Origin: Planktothrix rubescens CCAP 1459/22
GTDB lineage: Bacteria; Cyanobacteriota; Cyanobacteriia; Cyanobacteriales; Microcoleaceae
Direction of reading: 5' to 3'
Assembly: GCA_904830895.1 (NCBI GenBank)
Contig: LR882958.1
Location: 4,855,501-4,919,500, forward strand
Length of the DNA: 64,000 bases
Shown piece by piece: positions 14,673-23,851 of this stretch. Under the pieces are notes generated by a model that was not told the DNA's origin, made no database searches, and was given only the letters and a program-made list of their open reading frames with translations. Position numbers and translations under genes: made by a program. The stretch's first letter is position 1, and every line of letters starts with the position of its first letter.

Positions 14673-14797
14673 TTATTATAAGGGCAGTAAATCTTTCCCC
14701 ACGCATGAGAGCCACCCTCTGCAATACGCCATCCATTTTGTTCAGCATACTTCAAGGCTGCTTCAATTTCTGGCTTAGGATGTTTTTTCCTAGACAT
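14612..14797 (-). pseudogene. HicA-like toxin, truncated
   Basis: Starts MSRKKHPKPEIEAALKYAEQ and continues NGWRIAEGGSHAWGKIYCPYNN, the N-terminal part of a HicA-like small basic mRNA-interferase-type protein with its GSHAWG segment. After CPYNN the frame runs into unrelated sequence and stops at 14612. Homologous proteins usually continue with further cysteine-containing residues. The break coincides with the start of the antitoxin fragment in another frame. Confidence 0.5.
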
Positions 14798-14986
14798 AAA
14801 ATTCTGAGCTTGTATTGACTATAGTTTATTCTGATCAAATTGTCAAGTGACAACTTATTATTACCTGGATGGAATGAGTCAAACTCTCTGTTATATTTAT
14901 AAGGAAATGCAAGTCTGGGTGCTGGTGCGTGTGCGTTGATAGCTGCACCCTACAATAGTTTAGAATGTTTATTATTGTGAAAAATT

Positions 14987-15958
14987 ATGACTTATCCGCA
15001 AGTGATTTGTATTGGTGAAATCCTATTTGATCGATTATCTAATCAATTGGGAAAACCCTTAGAAACCGTTGAATTTTGGACAGATTACCCCGGAGGCGCT
15101 CCGGCTAATACTGCTTGTGGATTAGTAAAATTAGGGATTCCGACGGCTTTTATAGGCTGTATTGGGGAAGATCAATCGGGAGATCAATTAGTGGAATTAT
15201 TAACTAAAACTGGGGTTAATATTACGGGAGTTCAACGGCATTCTAGTGCACCGACTAGAATTGTTTATGTGGTTAGAGATGAAAAAGGCGATCGCAGTTT
15301 TGCTGGATTTGGAGATAGAAAAACTACTGAATTTGCTGATACTTATTTACAATCAGAACAACTTCCAAAAGACTTATTTAAAACCGCAAAATTCCTGGTT
15401 TTAGGAACGTTAGAATTAGCCTATCAACCGAGTCAAGACGCTATATTAACAGCCCTTAAATTAGCTAAAAATTATCAGGTTAAATTATTTATTGATATTA
15501 ACTGGCGACCGATGTTTTGGAAAAATCCTGATCAAGCAATTGAACTAATTTTAAACTTTGTTAAAAATGCCGATTTTCTCAAGTTAACCAATGAAGAAGC
15601 AGAATTATTATTTAATACTATAGATCCAAAAGTGATCGCTAAAAAGTTACAAATTCAAGGAGTATTTGTCACGGCTGGAGAACGGGGTTGTGCCTATTAT
15701 TTAGCGGGGAATTATGGAAAAATACCCGCATTTTATGTTAATGTTACAGATACGACTGGAGCCGGGGATGGTTTTACCGCCGGAATTATTTATCAATTTT
15801 GTAAATTAGGGATAGAATCTATTAATAATCCTCAAATAGCCGAAAAAATAGTCAAATTTGCCAGTGCAGTCGGGGCATTAACCACAACAAAACCCGGTGC
15901 GATTGCCGCCCAACCTACCTTAACAGAAGTTGAAACTTTTTTAGATCAATTTTTGTAA
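14987..15958 (+). CDS. PfkB-family fructokinase
   Basis: A 323-residue sugar kinase with both PfkB signatures: an N-terminal YPGGAPANTACGLVKLG (about 35-50) and a C-terminal DTTGAGDGFTAG (about 252-263) that holds the catalytic Asp and anion hole. It would phosphorylate fructose with ATP in the cytosol. The RIVYVVRDEKGDRSFAGFG segment fits fructokinases better than ribokinases or adenosine kinases. Substrate is inferred from family. Length is normal, and the gene stands alone, followed by psb27. Confidence 0.85.
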   Translation: MTYPQVICIGEILFDRLSNQLGKPLETVEFWTDYPGGAPANTACGLVKLGIPTAFIGCIGEDQSGDQLVELLTKTGVNITGVQRHSSAPTRIVYVVRDEKGDRSFAGFGDRKTTEFADTYLQSEQLPKDLFKTAKFLVLGTLELAYQPSQDAILTALKLAKNYQVKLFIDINWRPMFWKNPDQAIELILNFVKNADFLKLTNEEAELLFNTIDPKVIAKKLQIQGVFVTAGERGCAYYLAGNYGKIPAFYVNVTDTTGAGDGFTAGIIYQFCKLGIESINNPQIAEKIVKFASAVGALTTTKPGAIAAQPTLTEVETFLDQFL

Positions 15959-16071
15959 TAATTTTCCCAATTGTTCATCAAAAATAGGGAGAAACAAAGA
16001 AAAATCCATTTTAATATGGGGATAGACCCGGATTTTGATTATAATTTTTAATGCCAATTGTAATAAAGCTC

Positions 16072-16473
16072 ATGAAAAAATACATTTCTCGTCTGTTAGC
16101 CCTAGTTCTCGTGGCTGCCGTTACTCTAGTCGGATGCGGTGGGAGTCCTTCGGGAATGTTAACGGGCAATTATTCTAAAGATACTTTAGCCGTTGTCGAT
16201 AGCCTGAGAACCGCTATTCTCTTACCTGATGATGCTCCCCAGAAGGCTGAAGCCCAAGGTCAAGCTCGGGAGGTAATTAACGAATTTATTGCTCGTTACC
16301 GTCGGGATAGTGCTGTTACGACCCTAAGCTCATTTACCACTATGCGTACAGCCCTCAATGCCTTAGCGGGCCATTATAGCTCCTATCCCAACCGTCCCAT
16401 TCCAGATAAATTAAAAGAACGTTTACAACAGGAATTTAAACAAGTAGAAACCGCAGTTAGTCGAGGAGCATAG
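16072..16473 (+). CDS. psb27: Photosystem II assembly lipoprotein Psb27
   Basis: A 133-residue lipoprotein precursor. The signal peptide (KKYISRLLALVLVAAVTLVGC) ends in a lipobox with Cys, followed by the four-helix Psb27 domain (DTLAVVDSLRTAILLPDDAPQ shortened: SLRTAILLPDD, EVINEFIARYRRD, SFTTMRTALNALAGHYSSYP, LKERLQQEF). Psb27 binds the lumenal face of CP43 during assembly and repair of photosystem II. ATG 16072 fits a normal lipoprotein signal; the frame is also open from ATG 16051, which would add seven residues. Single gene. Confidence 0.93.
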   Translation: MKKYISRLLALVLVAAVTLVGCGGSPSGMLTGNYSKDTLAVVDSLRTAILLPDDAPQKAEAQGQAREVINEFIARYRRDSAVTTLSSFTTMRTALNALAGHYSSYPNRPIPDKLKERLQQEFKQVETAVSRGA

Positions 16474-16588
16474 TCAGTTATCAGTTATCAGTTATACGGG
16501 CGGGTTCTATTTATCAGTGTGTTTCCCTACTGATTTTATTTGGAACGTTGTGAATGCTTGAAAATGTAGTAAAATCCAATAAAATTTT

Positions 16589-18103
16589 ATGTCAAATTTA
16601 ATGATTCAGCAACGTCGTCTTTCAGGGTTATTATTAAATTTGTTAATAACCCTTTCCTTGAATCCTTTTTTATTGATTTCTGTAGCTAATTCTCAAACCC
16701 TGGCTCAGTGCAAATTATCTCCTCAAGCGATCGCCCAAAAAGAAAATTTACGACAAGCAGCATTAACGAGAGATTCAGAAGCTATAAAAAACTACAATAC
16801 TATTCTAACACAACACGCCCAACAAGTCAATCAATGTCGTCAACAAATTACCCCTAAAAATCAAGCCATTTGGTTAAGATTATATCCCTGTGATACCAGA
16901 ACTGGAGAAATTGATCGGATTTTAGATAATATTATTAATAAAGGTTATAACAAAGTTTATTTAGAAGTATTTTATGATGGTCAAGTATTATTACCTTCGG
17001 CAAAGAATCCCACTGCATGGCCAGCAGCTATCCGCAAACCCGGAACAGAAAACCAAGATTTATTAGCAGAAACCATCCAAAAAGGGAGACAACGGGGCTT
17101 AAAAGTTTATGCTTGGATGTTTATGTTAAATTATGGCTATACTTATACTTTAAAACCAGATCGAACATCAGTTTTAGCCATAAATGGGAAAGGAGAAACC
17201 ACCACAACAGCAGTAGTAGACCAAACCAAAATAGACGAATATGGGGAAAGTTTTGTTAATCAAGGGTTTGTTGACCCCTATCATCCCGTAGCCAGACAAG
17301 ATTATTTAACCTTATTAAATGCCATCTTACAACGTCGTCCCGATGGGGTTTTATTTGACTATGTTCGCTATCCCAAAGGGTTAGGAGCAGATTCCGTTGC
17401 CTCAAAAGTCAAAGACCTATGGATTTATGGAGAATATTCTCAACAAGCATTTTTAAATCGAGCCAGTAGTCAGAAAGGGCGAGACTTGATGCAGCGATTT
17501 TTACAGCAGGGATTTATTACCGAAATAGATGTTAAAACAGTGAATGAAAAGCATCCCGATGAAAAGGATAAACCCTATTGGCTTGATGAAAAACAGTGGA
17601 AGACTTTAGCCTCTATTCCCAAGATGGGAGAAACCTTACAACTACAATTATGGCGGCTAAGTGTTGCCCATGCTAGACAGGGAGTTTTAGATTTTTTAGC
17701 AATAGCAACTCAACCCGTACAAAGCCAAGGAATTCCAGCAGGAGCGGTATTTTTTCCCGAAGGAAATCGCAGAATTGGACAGATGGGTTTTGACTCTCGA
17801 ATGCAGCCTTGGGATCAATTTTCGCCCTCGATTGAATGGCATCCCATGTCCTATGCTGTCTGTGGTCAGGTGAATTGTATTACGGCTCAAGTGCAGCAAG
17901 TTGTGACTCAGGCGCCCCCAGGAACTCAAGTTATCCCAGCTTTAGCGGGAGACTGGGGAAAATCGATCAAAAATCGCCCGTCTTTGGAACAACAAATGAT
18001 AGATATTTACAGCACAATTCCTCAAATTAATGCTTTTAGTCATTATGGTTATGACTGGCAAGATACTGAAGAAACTAGACAAAGAAAATTTTGTAAACAA
18101 TAA
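16589..18103 (+). CDS. Secreted family 10-like glycosyl hydrolase (GHL10/DUF187 type)
   Basis: A 504-residue protein with an N-terminal signal peptide (residues 12-35, LLLNLLITLSLNPFLLISV then ANSQTLAQC). The catalytic-like domain begins at AIWLRLYPCDTRTGEIDRIL, with KVYLEVFYDGQVL, GLKVYAWMFMLNYG, DGVLFDYVRYPKG and IEWHPMSYAVCG. These are the beta-strand ends of a TIM barrel of the GHL10 type. The family is thought to act on cell-wall or extracellular polysaccharides. Six or more Cys suggest disulfides. A second member of this class, fused to SLH repeats, lies at 28611-30290. Confidence 0.7.
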   Translation: MSNLMIQQRRLSGLLLNLLITLSLNPFLLISVANSQTLAQCKLSPQAIAQKENLRQAALTRDSEAIKNYNTILTQHAQQVNQCRQQITPKNQAIWLRLYPCDTRTGEIDRILDNIINKGYNKVYLEVFYDGQVLLPSAKNPTAWPAAIRKPGTENQDLLAETIQKGRQRGLKVYAWMFMLNYGYTYTLKPDRTSVLAINGKGETTTTAVVDQTKIDEYGESFVNQGFVDPYHPVARQDYLTLLNAILQRRPDGVLFDYVRYPKGLGADSVASKVKDLWIYGEYSQQAFLNRASSQKGRDLMQRFLQQGFITEIDVKTVNEKHPDEKDKPYWLDEKQWKTLASIPKMGETLQLQLWRLSVAHARQGVLDFLAIATQPVQSQGIPAGAVFFPEGNRRIGQMGFDSRMQPWDQFSPSIEWHPMSYAVCGQVNCITAQVQQVVTQAPPGTQVIPALAGDWGKSIKNRPSLEQQMIDIYSTIPQINAFSHYGYDWQDTEETRQRKFCKQ

Positions 18104-18185
18104 TCAATTCTATCGGATTAACCTTAGCTGTGGTTCAGATTTGATCAATAACGGTATAATTATTTTATCAATTGGAGTAAGTTTC

Positions 18186-19043
18186 ATGAAAAGTGCAGAA
18201 CCACAAGCTGGGTTAACCAGTATTATTTTCGGAATTGCTTTGGCAATATTAGCTTTGATTTCTGTCAATTCTTTTGTGATTATTAACCCAGGTCAAGCGG
18301 GGGTATTGAGTATTTTAGGAAAAGCTCAAGATGGGGTATTATTAGAAGGCATTCATTTCAAACCGCCCTTAATTTCTGCTGTTGATATTTACGATTTGAC
18401 GGTACAAAAATTTGAAGTTCCGGCTCAAAGTTCTACAAAAGATTTACAAGAATTATCGGCAAGTTTTGCCATTAACTTTAGGCTTGACCCGATACAAGTA
18501 GTCAGAATTAGACGAGAACAGGGAACTTTACAAAATGTTGTTTCTAAAGTTGTGGCTCCCCAAACCCAAGAATGCTTTAAAATTGCAGCGGCAAAACGAA
18601 CCATTGAAGAAGCCATTACTCAACGGGAATTATTAAAATCAGACTTTGATGAAGCCTTGAATGAACGATTAGATAAATATGGAATTATTGTCTTAGATAC
18701 CAGTGTGGTTGATTTGTCATTTTCTCCTGAATTTGCTAAAGCAGTTGAAGAAAAACAAATTGCTGAACAAAGATCAAAACGGGCTGTTTATATTGCCCAG
18801 GAAGCAGAACAACAAGCTCAAGCTGATATTAACCGAGCAAAAGGAACGGCGGAAGCTCAACGTTTATTAGCAGAAACTTTGAAAGCAACGGGAGGAGAAT
18901 TAGTGTTACAAAAAGAAGCAATTGAAGCTTGGAAACAAGGCGGTTCTCAAATGCCAAGAGTGTTAATTATGAATGGGGATGATAAAAGCATGATTCCCTT
19001 CTTATTTAATTTAGGGAATACTTCAGAAATGAGTTATGAATAA
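18186..19043 (+). CDS. Prohibitin-like SPFH protein
   Basis: A 285-residue membrane protein. One N-terminal membrane helix (about 12-35, GIALAILALISVNSFVIINPG) leads into the SPFH/prohibitin domain (GQAGVLSILGKAQDG, EGIHFKPPLISAVDIYDLTVQ, ELSASFAINFRLDP). A coiled-coil stretch rich in Ala/Glu/Gln (EQRSKRAVYIAQEAEQQAQA) follows. Prohibitins form ring assemblies in the plasma or thylakoid membrane that scaffold proteases. ATG 18186 is chosen: GGAG lies ten bases upstream and the longer frame from 18030 overlaps the previous gene's end with non-protein-like sequence. Confidence 0.85.
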   Translation: MKSAEPQAGLTSIIFGIALAILALISVNSFVIINPGQAGVLSILGKAQDGVLLEGIHFKPPLISAVDIYDLTVQKFEVPAQSSTKDLQELSASFAINFRLDPIQVVRIRREQGTLQNVVSKVVAPQTQECFKIAAAKRTIEEAITQRELLKSDFDEALNERLDKYGIIVLDTSVVDLSFSPEFAKAVEEKQIAEQRSKRAVYIAQEAEQQAQADINRAKGTAEAQRLLAETLKATGGELVLQKEAIEAWKQGGSQMPRVLIMNGDDKSMIPFLFNLGNTSEMSYE

Positions 19044-19055
19044 CCACAATTCCTA

Positions 19056-19105
19056 AATAATTAGAGGGTTTATAGCAGAAGGAATTACTAAACCCTCTAA
19101 TTATT
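19056..19105. terminator. Bidirectional hairpin between prohibitin and DUF433 genes
   Basis: Seventeen bases AATAATTAGAGGGTTTA (19056-19072) are perfectly complementary to 19089-19105. It sits between two convergent stop codons and overlaps the last codons of the DUF433 gene. AT-rich flanks supply T-runs both ways. Confidence 0.75.
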
Positions 19106-19304
19106 CAGCACCATAAGCAATACAAGCTAGAATATCTTCTCGTTCTATTCCAGAATATTCTTCTAAAAGGTATTCAATGGTGACTCCACTGGCTAAAAAA
19201 TCTAAGATTAGAGACACCCAAATGCGATGACCCCGAATGCAGGGTTTACCAAAACAAATATTAGGGTCAATAGAAATTCGAGACAGTAAATCTGCTGACA
19301 TCAT
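19101..19304 (-). CDS. DUF433 protein (VapB-like antitoxin), orphan
   Basis: A 67-residue DUF433 protein: RISIDPNICFGKPCIRGHRI, VSLILDFLASGVTIEYLLEEYSG, DILACIAYGAE. The family forms a winged helix-turn-helix and usually precedes a DUF5615 PIN-like toxin. No such gene follows here, since the prohibitin gene ends on the other strand. Length is slightly short but complete. Confidence 0.85.
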   Translation of the reverse strand: MMSADLLSRISIDPNICFGKPCIRGHRIWVSLILDFLASGVTIEYLLEEYSGIEREDILACIAYGAE

Positions 19305-19417
19305 ACTTTACCTATTTTTATCGGTTTAAGTTCGGCTATTTCATAGTATAATTATAGTAGATTCCCGTGAATTAATTTATTCGGCTACAATCATCTATTT
19401 TTAATCCCTTAACGCTT

Positions 19418-21358
19418 ATGTCTATTTTTACCTTACAATCCGTTAAAAAAGAATTTGGAACCAAAGAAATTCTCCGAGATGCTAACTTTAGTTTAGATGC
19501 GACGGATAAAGTCGGTTTAATTGGAACCAATGGGTCAGGAAAATCAACTTTATTAAAGATGATTGCGGGACAAGAATCTATTGATGAAGGGCAACTTTGG
19601 GTTAATCCCAGGGCAAAAGTTATCTATTTACCCCAACAACCTAATTTAGATGAAAACCTCACGGTTTTAGAACAAATTTTTGCCGATAGTGGCGAACAAA
19701 TGCACCTAATTCAAGAATATGAAGACCTATCTCATAAATTAGCAAAACATCCTGAAGATTCCCAACTCTTAACGCAATTTTCCCAAGTTATGCAACGCAT
19801 GGATGCCACCAATGCTTGGGAATTAGAAAACACAGCTAAAATTATTTTAACAAAATTAGGAATAGAAGATTTTGATACTCCCATTCGCCAATTATCGGGG
19901 GGATATCGCAAACGCATTGCTTTAGCAACAGCATTATTAGTAGAACCGGATGTTTTATTAATGGATGAACCTACAAACCATTTAGATGCAGCTTCCGTAG
20001 AATGGTTACAGGATTATTTAAAAAATTATCGCGGGGCTTTATTATTAATTACCCACGACCGCTACTTTTTAGACCAAGTAACCAATCGAATTTTAGAATT
20101 AGACCGAGGTGATTTATTTACCCATGGGGGAAATTATTCTTATTTTTTAGAAAAGAAAGCCGAAGCCGAGGATGTTGCTGTTAGTCAACAACGCAAACAT
20201 CGGGGGGTTTTGCGTCGGGAATTAGAGTGGTTAAGACGGGGGCCAAAAGCTAGGAGTACCAAGCAAAAAGCCCGGATTCAAAGGGTTGAAGGGCTGCAAG
20301 ATACGGAGTTTAAACAAGTCCATGGGAAAGTTGAAATTTCCACGCCCGGTCGTCGCATCGGTAAAAAAGTTATTGAATTAAACCATGTTTTTAAGTCCTA
20401 TGATAATCGACCTTTAATTCAAGATTTCACCTATAGTTTTAATCCTGATGACCGTTTAGGAATTATTGGGGGAAATGGGGTAGGAAAATCAACTTTATTA
20501 GATATGATTACGGGTAGAATTAAACCCGATGAGGGAATAGTAGAAATTGGGTCAACCATTCATATCGGTTATTTTGACCAACATTCGGAGGATTTGTTGG
20601 CGGCGATGAATGAAAATCAGCGTGTGATTGATTACTTAAAAGAAGTTGCAGAATTTGTAAAAACTGCCGATGGAACCCAGATTACAGCATCACAAATGTT
20701 GGAAAGGTTTTTGTTTCCGCCTAATCAACAATATTCTCCGTTAAATAAACTTTCTGGGGGTGAAAAACGCAGGTTATTTTTATTGCGGGTATTAATGAGT
20801 GCGCCCAATGTGTTGATTTTAGATGAACCTACTAATGATTTAGATGTCCAAACATTATCGGTTTTAGAAGATTATTTAGAGGATTTTAATGGTTGTGTAA
20901 TTGTGGTTTCCCATGACCGATATTTTTTAGACCGGACAGTAGAAACCATTTTTTCCTTTGAAGCAGGGGGAATTTTACGACAATATCCGGGGAATTATTC
21001 GGTTTATTTAGATTATAAAAAAGCCGAGGAATTAGAGTTAAGTCGTCAAGGGGTAAAAACAGAAGAAAAAAACTTATCTGCGGGTACAGATTCGGAAAAG
21101 TCTCAACGGTATTCTTGGGATAAAAGCGGACAACGGAAATTATCTTCTAAAGAAAAGCGAGAATATGAAAAGTTAGAGACAAAAATTGCTGAACTAGAAG
21201 GGAAAAAAGCCCAATTAGAACAGAAATTATATTATGCACCTCCGGGGGCGGTTTCTAATGTTCAAGACTTGCATCAACAGGTGGAAAATATTATCATAGA
21301 AATTGATAATGCCACAGAAAGATGGTTAGAATTAGCGGAAATTGATGCTTCTAGCTAA
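19418..21358 (+). CDS. uup: ABC-F ATPase, Uup type
   Basis: A 646-residue soluble protein with two ABC ATPase domains. First: Walker A GTNGSGKST near 37-45, signature LSGGYRKR, Walker B LLMDEPTNHLD. Second: Walker A GGNGVGKST, signature LSGGEKRR, Walker B LILDEPTNDLD. The domains are joined by a helical linker (RRELEWLRRGPKARSTKQKA), and a C-terminal coiled coil (KREYEKLETKIAELEGKKAQ) follows, the DNA/ribosome-binding tail typical of Uup. ABC-F proteins act on ribosomes, and Uup also in DNA branch processing. No membrane segment. Single gene. Confidence 0.88.
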   Translation: MSIFTLQSVKKEFGTKEILRDANFSLDATDKVGLIGTNGSGKSTLLKMIAGQESIDEGQLWVNPRAKVIYLPQQPNLDENLTVLEQIFADSGEQMHLIQEYEDLSHKLAKHPEDSQLLTQFSQVMQRMDATNAWELENTAKIILTKLGIEDFDTPIRQLSGGYRKRIALATALLVEPDVLLMDEPTNHLDAASVEWLQDYLKNYRGALLLITHDRYFLDQVTNRILELDRGDLFTHGGNYSYFLEKKAEAEDVAVSQQRKHRGVLRRELEWLRRGPKARSTKQKARIQRVEGLQDTEFKQVHGKVEISTPGRRIGKKVIELNHVFKSYDNRPLIQDFTYSFNPDDRLGIIGGNGVGKSTLLDMITGRIKPDEGIVEIGSTIHIGYFDQHSEDLLAAMNENQRVIDYLKEVAEFVKTADGTQITASQMLERFLFPPNQQYSPLNKLSGGEKRRLFLLRVLMSAPNVLILDEPTNDLDVQTLSVLEDYLEDFNGCVIVVSHDRYFLDRTVETIFSFEAGGILRQYPGNYSVYLDYKKAEELELSRQGVKTEEKNLSAGTDSEKSQRYSWDKSGQRKLSSKEKREYEKLETKIAELEGKKAQLEQKLYYAPPGAVSNVQDLHQQVENIIIEIDNATERWLELAEIDASS

Positions 21359-21508
21359 TTATAAGTAGGTAAACAAAATTAATTACATAACAAGCAAATA
21401 ATAATTTATACTAAAAAAACACTCTAAATCTCGAAAATCAATGATATTGCTGAAAGAAATGAATCTCGAAATAAGTGGAGAATTGAGGTGAGCATAATTA
21501 GAGAAAAG

Positions 21509-21979
21509 TTAAATCGGAAACAAATTTTCATCTAAAATTTGTTCTAAAGATCCAATTGAAATTACCGGAAAAGTATCTAACGGAAGTTGAGAACGAGCGC
21601 TCGCTTCTTTTCGCGCATCTTCATAACATTCATCAAAGATTTCTAAAATATAAGGTTTTAGACTAGGACTGCTTTTAAGTTGCTTGTTAATTTGTCTCCT
21701 AAATGCCATAATTTCTCCTTTCCAATGTCCTTGATTTCGTTCCCTTTCTCCTTGCCAAAATTGCAATTTTAGGAGATGCTCAAATAGCTTCACTAATAAA
21801 TTTTCAATCTTGTGCTTTTCGCTTCTCCCCATTGTCTCTAATTCTTCCAGTAAATTCTCTAAATCAACCTGGGAAAACTGATTAGCACGCAGTTGGTTAA
21901 TTGTTGTTTTCAACCAGAGATAATAGTCTTGGTCGTATAACGTTTCAGTCGGACGGGGAGATTGAGCCAACATAAACAT
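21509..21979 (-). CDS. DUF29 family protein
   Basis: A 156-residue helical protein of the cyanobacteria-rich DUF29 family: LYDQDYYLWLKTTINQLRA, the conserved VDLENLLEELETMGRSEKH, LLVKLFEHLLKLQFW and a closing FPVISIGSLEQILDENLFP. Function unknown in the family, which is often present in many copies per genome and near mobile DNA. It lies 28 bp before the DUF790 gene and on the same strand. Confidence 0.85.
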   Translation of the reverse strand: MFMLAQSPRPTETLYDQDYYLWLKTTINQLRANQFSQVDLENLLEELETMGRSEKHKIENLLVKLFEHLLKLQFWQGERERNQGHWKGEIMAFRRQINKQLKSSPSLKPYILEIFDECYEDARKEASARSQLPLDTFPVISIGSLEQILDENLFPI

Positions 21980-22007
21980 AAAAACCTAAACCTCTCATTA
22001 ATTATAG

Positions 22008-23249
22008 CTAATTTTTGTTAAAATTGTCAACCTGATTTTCTAAAATTTCTAATACCGCCTTCGGAGATAATTTATCCTTAAACCAAACCACAGGAACCGG
22101 GAGACGATTAATATTAATTCCGGCATTTTCTAAATTCAATCGTTCAGAAATTGCTAATATTAAATAGTCACAGCCAGAAGATTGAACTTGATAAAACTTT
22201 TTCTGTAAATATTCCGGTCGCCAATAACCAATAATCTCTAATAAAAACATTCTACCATCGGGATGAACTAAGCGAAAATCAGGAATCATTACACTCCCTG
22301 GAATTGGAATTAAATCGACTTCCCGTTCTAATTTCCACTCGGTTTTCAAGGTATTCCAGCGCTCGGCAAAAGATTGTTCAATCATACTATCATAGGGTTT
22401 ACCGGGGGGATAATGACTGACTAAACCGCAATCATAATTCAAACTAAAATAACCAGTTTTTATCACCCGAGTATAGGGATCACGTTGTTGTAATTTAGCT
22501 TTTAAACTCCATTTGGTAACATGAAGTAAGGCGGGAATCATTTTAGCTAAAGATAAACCATAGCGGGTACTGGCTTTAAATAAACTGGTTGGGCCATCAA
22601 TAGTTAAAGTAAAACCGTGATCTGCATCTCCTTCAATATAAGTCATTAATTGGAATAATTTTAAATAGCGAAATAAGAGTTTATATTCCCCTGGATCATT
22701 CCGATAGGCGTTAATAATAATTTGACTCGCTTGATAGAAAATTCCCTGAACTTGAGATAAATTATACCGATGTAATAATGCTTCTGGAGTGGGAGAATCT
22801 AATTGGGTTAAAATCCGATTTTCCTGTAAATCTGCATAAAGACCCGATAAAATTTGATGGGGTAAAACCTCTCGATTTAAGTCTTGACTTAGTTGAGTTG
22901 CTAACTGTTCTAAGGTCTGTTCTGTTGCGTCTAAACTCGGTATTGTTTTCGCGGATAATGTAAATACTTTTTGTCGTAATTCCACAGGTTCTAGGGGACT
23001 AACTATCTCAAAAGTACAAAAACCACTTCTTAATAAATGGGCTAATCCTCTTTTTAACCGATAGTCGGGACTATCTCCTTCAAATTCCTGTAAGCGTTTA
23101 TTTAATTCCCCTTGGGTTTTATTCACAGATTCTTCAAAACATTGAATCACATCCGTTGCTAAATTGATATGTTTGGGATCGATTTTTAGCCGCAGGGGAA
23201 TTACTGTTTCTCCCTGTTGTTTATAACTTAAAAGTTCAGAAGGTAGCAT
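22008..23249 (-). CDS. DUF790 nuclease, Bax1-like partner of XPB
   Basis: A 413-residue protein of the DUF790 family, whose archaeal member Bax1 is a nuclease that binds the XPB helicase. Seen: MLPSELLSYKQQGETVIP at the start, GLAHLLRSGFCTFE, SLFKASTRYGLSLAKMIPAL, and a C-terminal nuclease-like core MIPDFRLVHPDGRMFLLEIIG, with the D and ExK-like pattern of PD-(D/E)XK enzymes (D in IPDF, E in LLEIIG). ATG 23249 is used; the frame extends to a TTG at 23261. An XPB-type helicase lies about 0.6 kb upstream on the same strand, with one gene between, so the pair probably works together on DNA lesions. Confidence 0.78.
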   Translation of the reverse strand: MLPSELLSYKQQGETVIPLRLKIDPKHINLATDVIQCFEESVNKTQGELNKRLQEFEGDSPDYRLKRGLAHLLRSGFCTFEIVSPLEPVELRQKVFTLSAKTIPSLDATEQTLEQLATQLSQDLNREVLPHQILSGLYADLQENRILTQLDSPTPEALLHRYNLSQVQGIFYQASQIIINAYRNDPGEYKLLFRYLKLFQLMTYIEGDADHGFTLTIDGPTSLFKASTRYGLSLAKMIPALLHVTKWSLKAKLQQRDPYTRVIKTGYFSLNYDCGLVSHYPPGKPYDSMIEQSFAERWNTLKTEWKLEREVDLIPIPGSVMIPDFRLVHPDGRMFLLEIIGYWRPEYLQKKFYQVQSSGCDYLILAISERLNLENAGININRLPVPVVWFKDKLSPKAVLEILENQVDNFNKN

Positions 23250-23299
23250 CAGAAATTCCAACTCATAAATTTAGGGTAAAACTGAAATTTTACTAACTT

Positions 23300-23773
23300 T
23301 TATTCAGCAATTTTTTGTTCTATAATTACCATAAATCCTCTAAATTTCCCAGTTTCGGGATGAAAACTTTGGGTAGTTCTAATTCGTTCGGAGGGACTAA
23401 TCAGATTGATAGTTTCAACGGCTCTTAATTTACCTGTTGTTTTATCCCAAACCCTGAAAATAATTAAATCATCATCTCGTTCTGTTGCTATAGATTTATA
23501 ATTAACAAAAGCCGAATCTGAACCTTCAATTAAGACTTCCCCTTCTCCGATAACCGTACCAATGAAATTTCGAGTTTCTGATTGACCATTACTATAGGTT
23601 TGAACATTTGTTTGCACCCACTGATTCTCAACAATATTTTGGGTTACAACCGCCGTAAATCGAGTTTTTTCTTGCCCATTTTCATCGAAAATTATCCAGT
23701 TTCCTTGCCAAGTTCCTATATGTTTAGGAAAAATGCTAAAGTCTTTTAATAAAGGCAGGTTGGTCAAATTCAT
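23300..23773 (-). CDS. DUF3598-like beta-barrel protein
   Basis: A 157-residue protein (IFPKHIGTWQGNWIIFDENG, VVTQNIVENQWVQTNVQTY, GEGEVLIEGSDSAFVNYKS, TTQSFHPETGKFRGFMVI). The alternating strands and GTWQGNW start suggest a lipocalin-like barrel of the DUF3598 or a related cyanobacterial family. These resemble phycobiliprotein lyases in fold. It lies between the XPB-like helicase and the Bax1-like nuclease, but its fold gives no clear link to DNA repair. Confidence 0.55.
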   Translation of the reverse strand: MNLTNLPLLKDFSIFPKHIGTWQGNWIIFDENGQEKTRFTAVVTQNIVENQWVQTNVQTYSNGQSETRNFIGTVIGEGEVLIEGSDSAFVNYKSIATERDDDLIIFRVWDKTTGKLRAVETINLISPSERIRTTQSFHPETGKFRGFMVIIEQKIAE

Positions 23774-23851
23774 TACTTTTTTCCTCTGAGATAAGCAAAC
23801 TATACGAATAATTACTAATTATATCACACCTTAAAATTATTGCCTATATTT

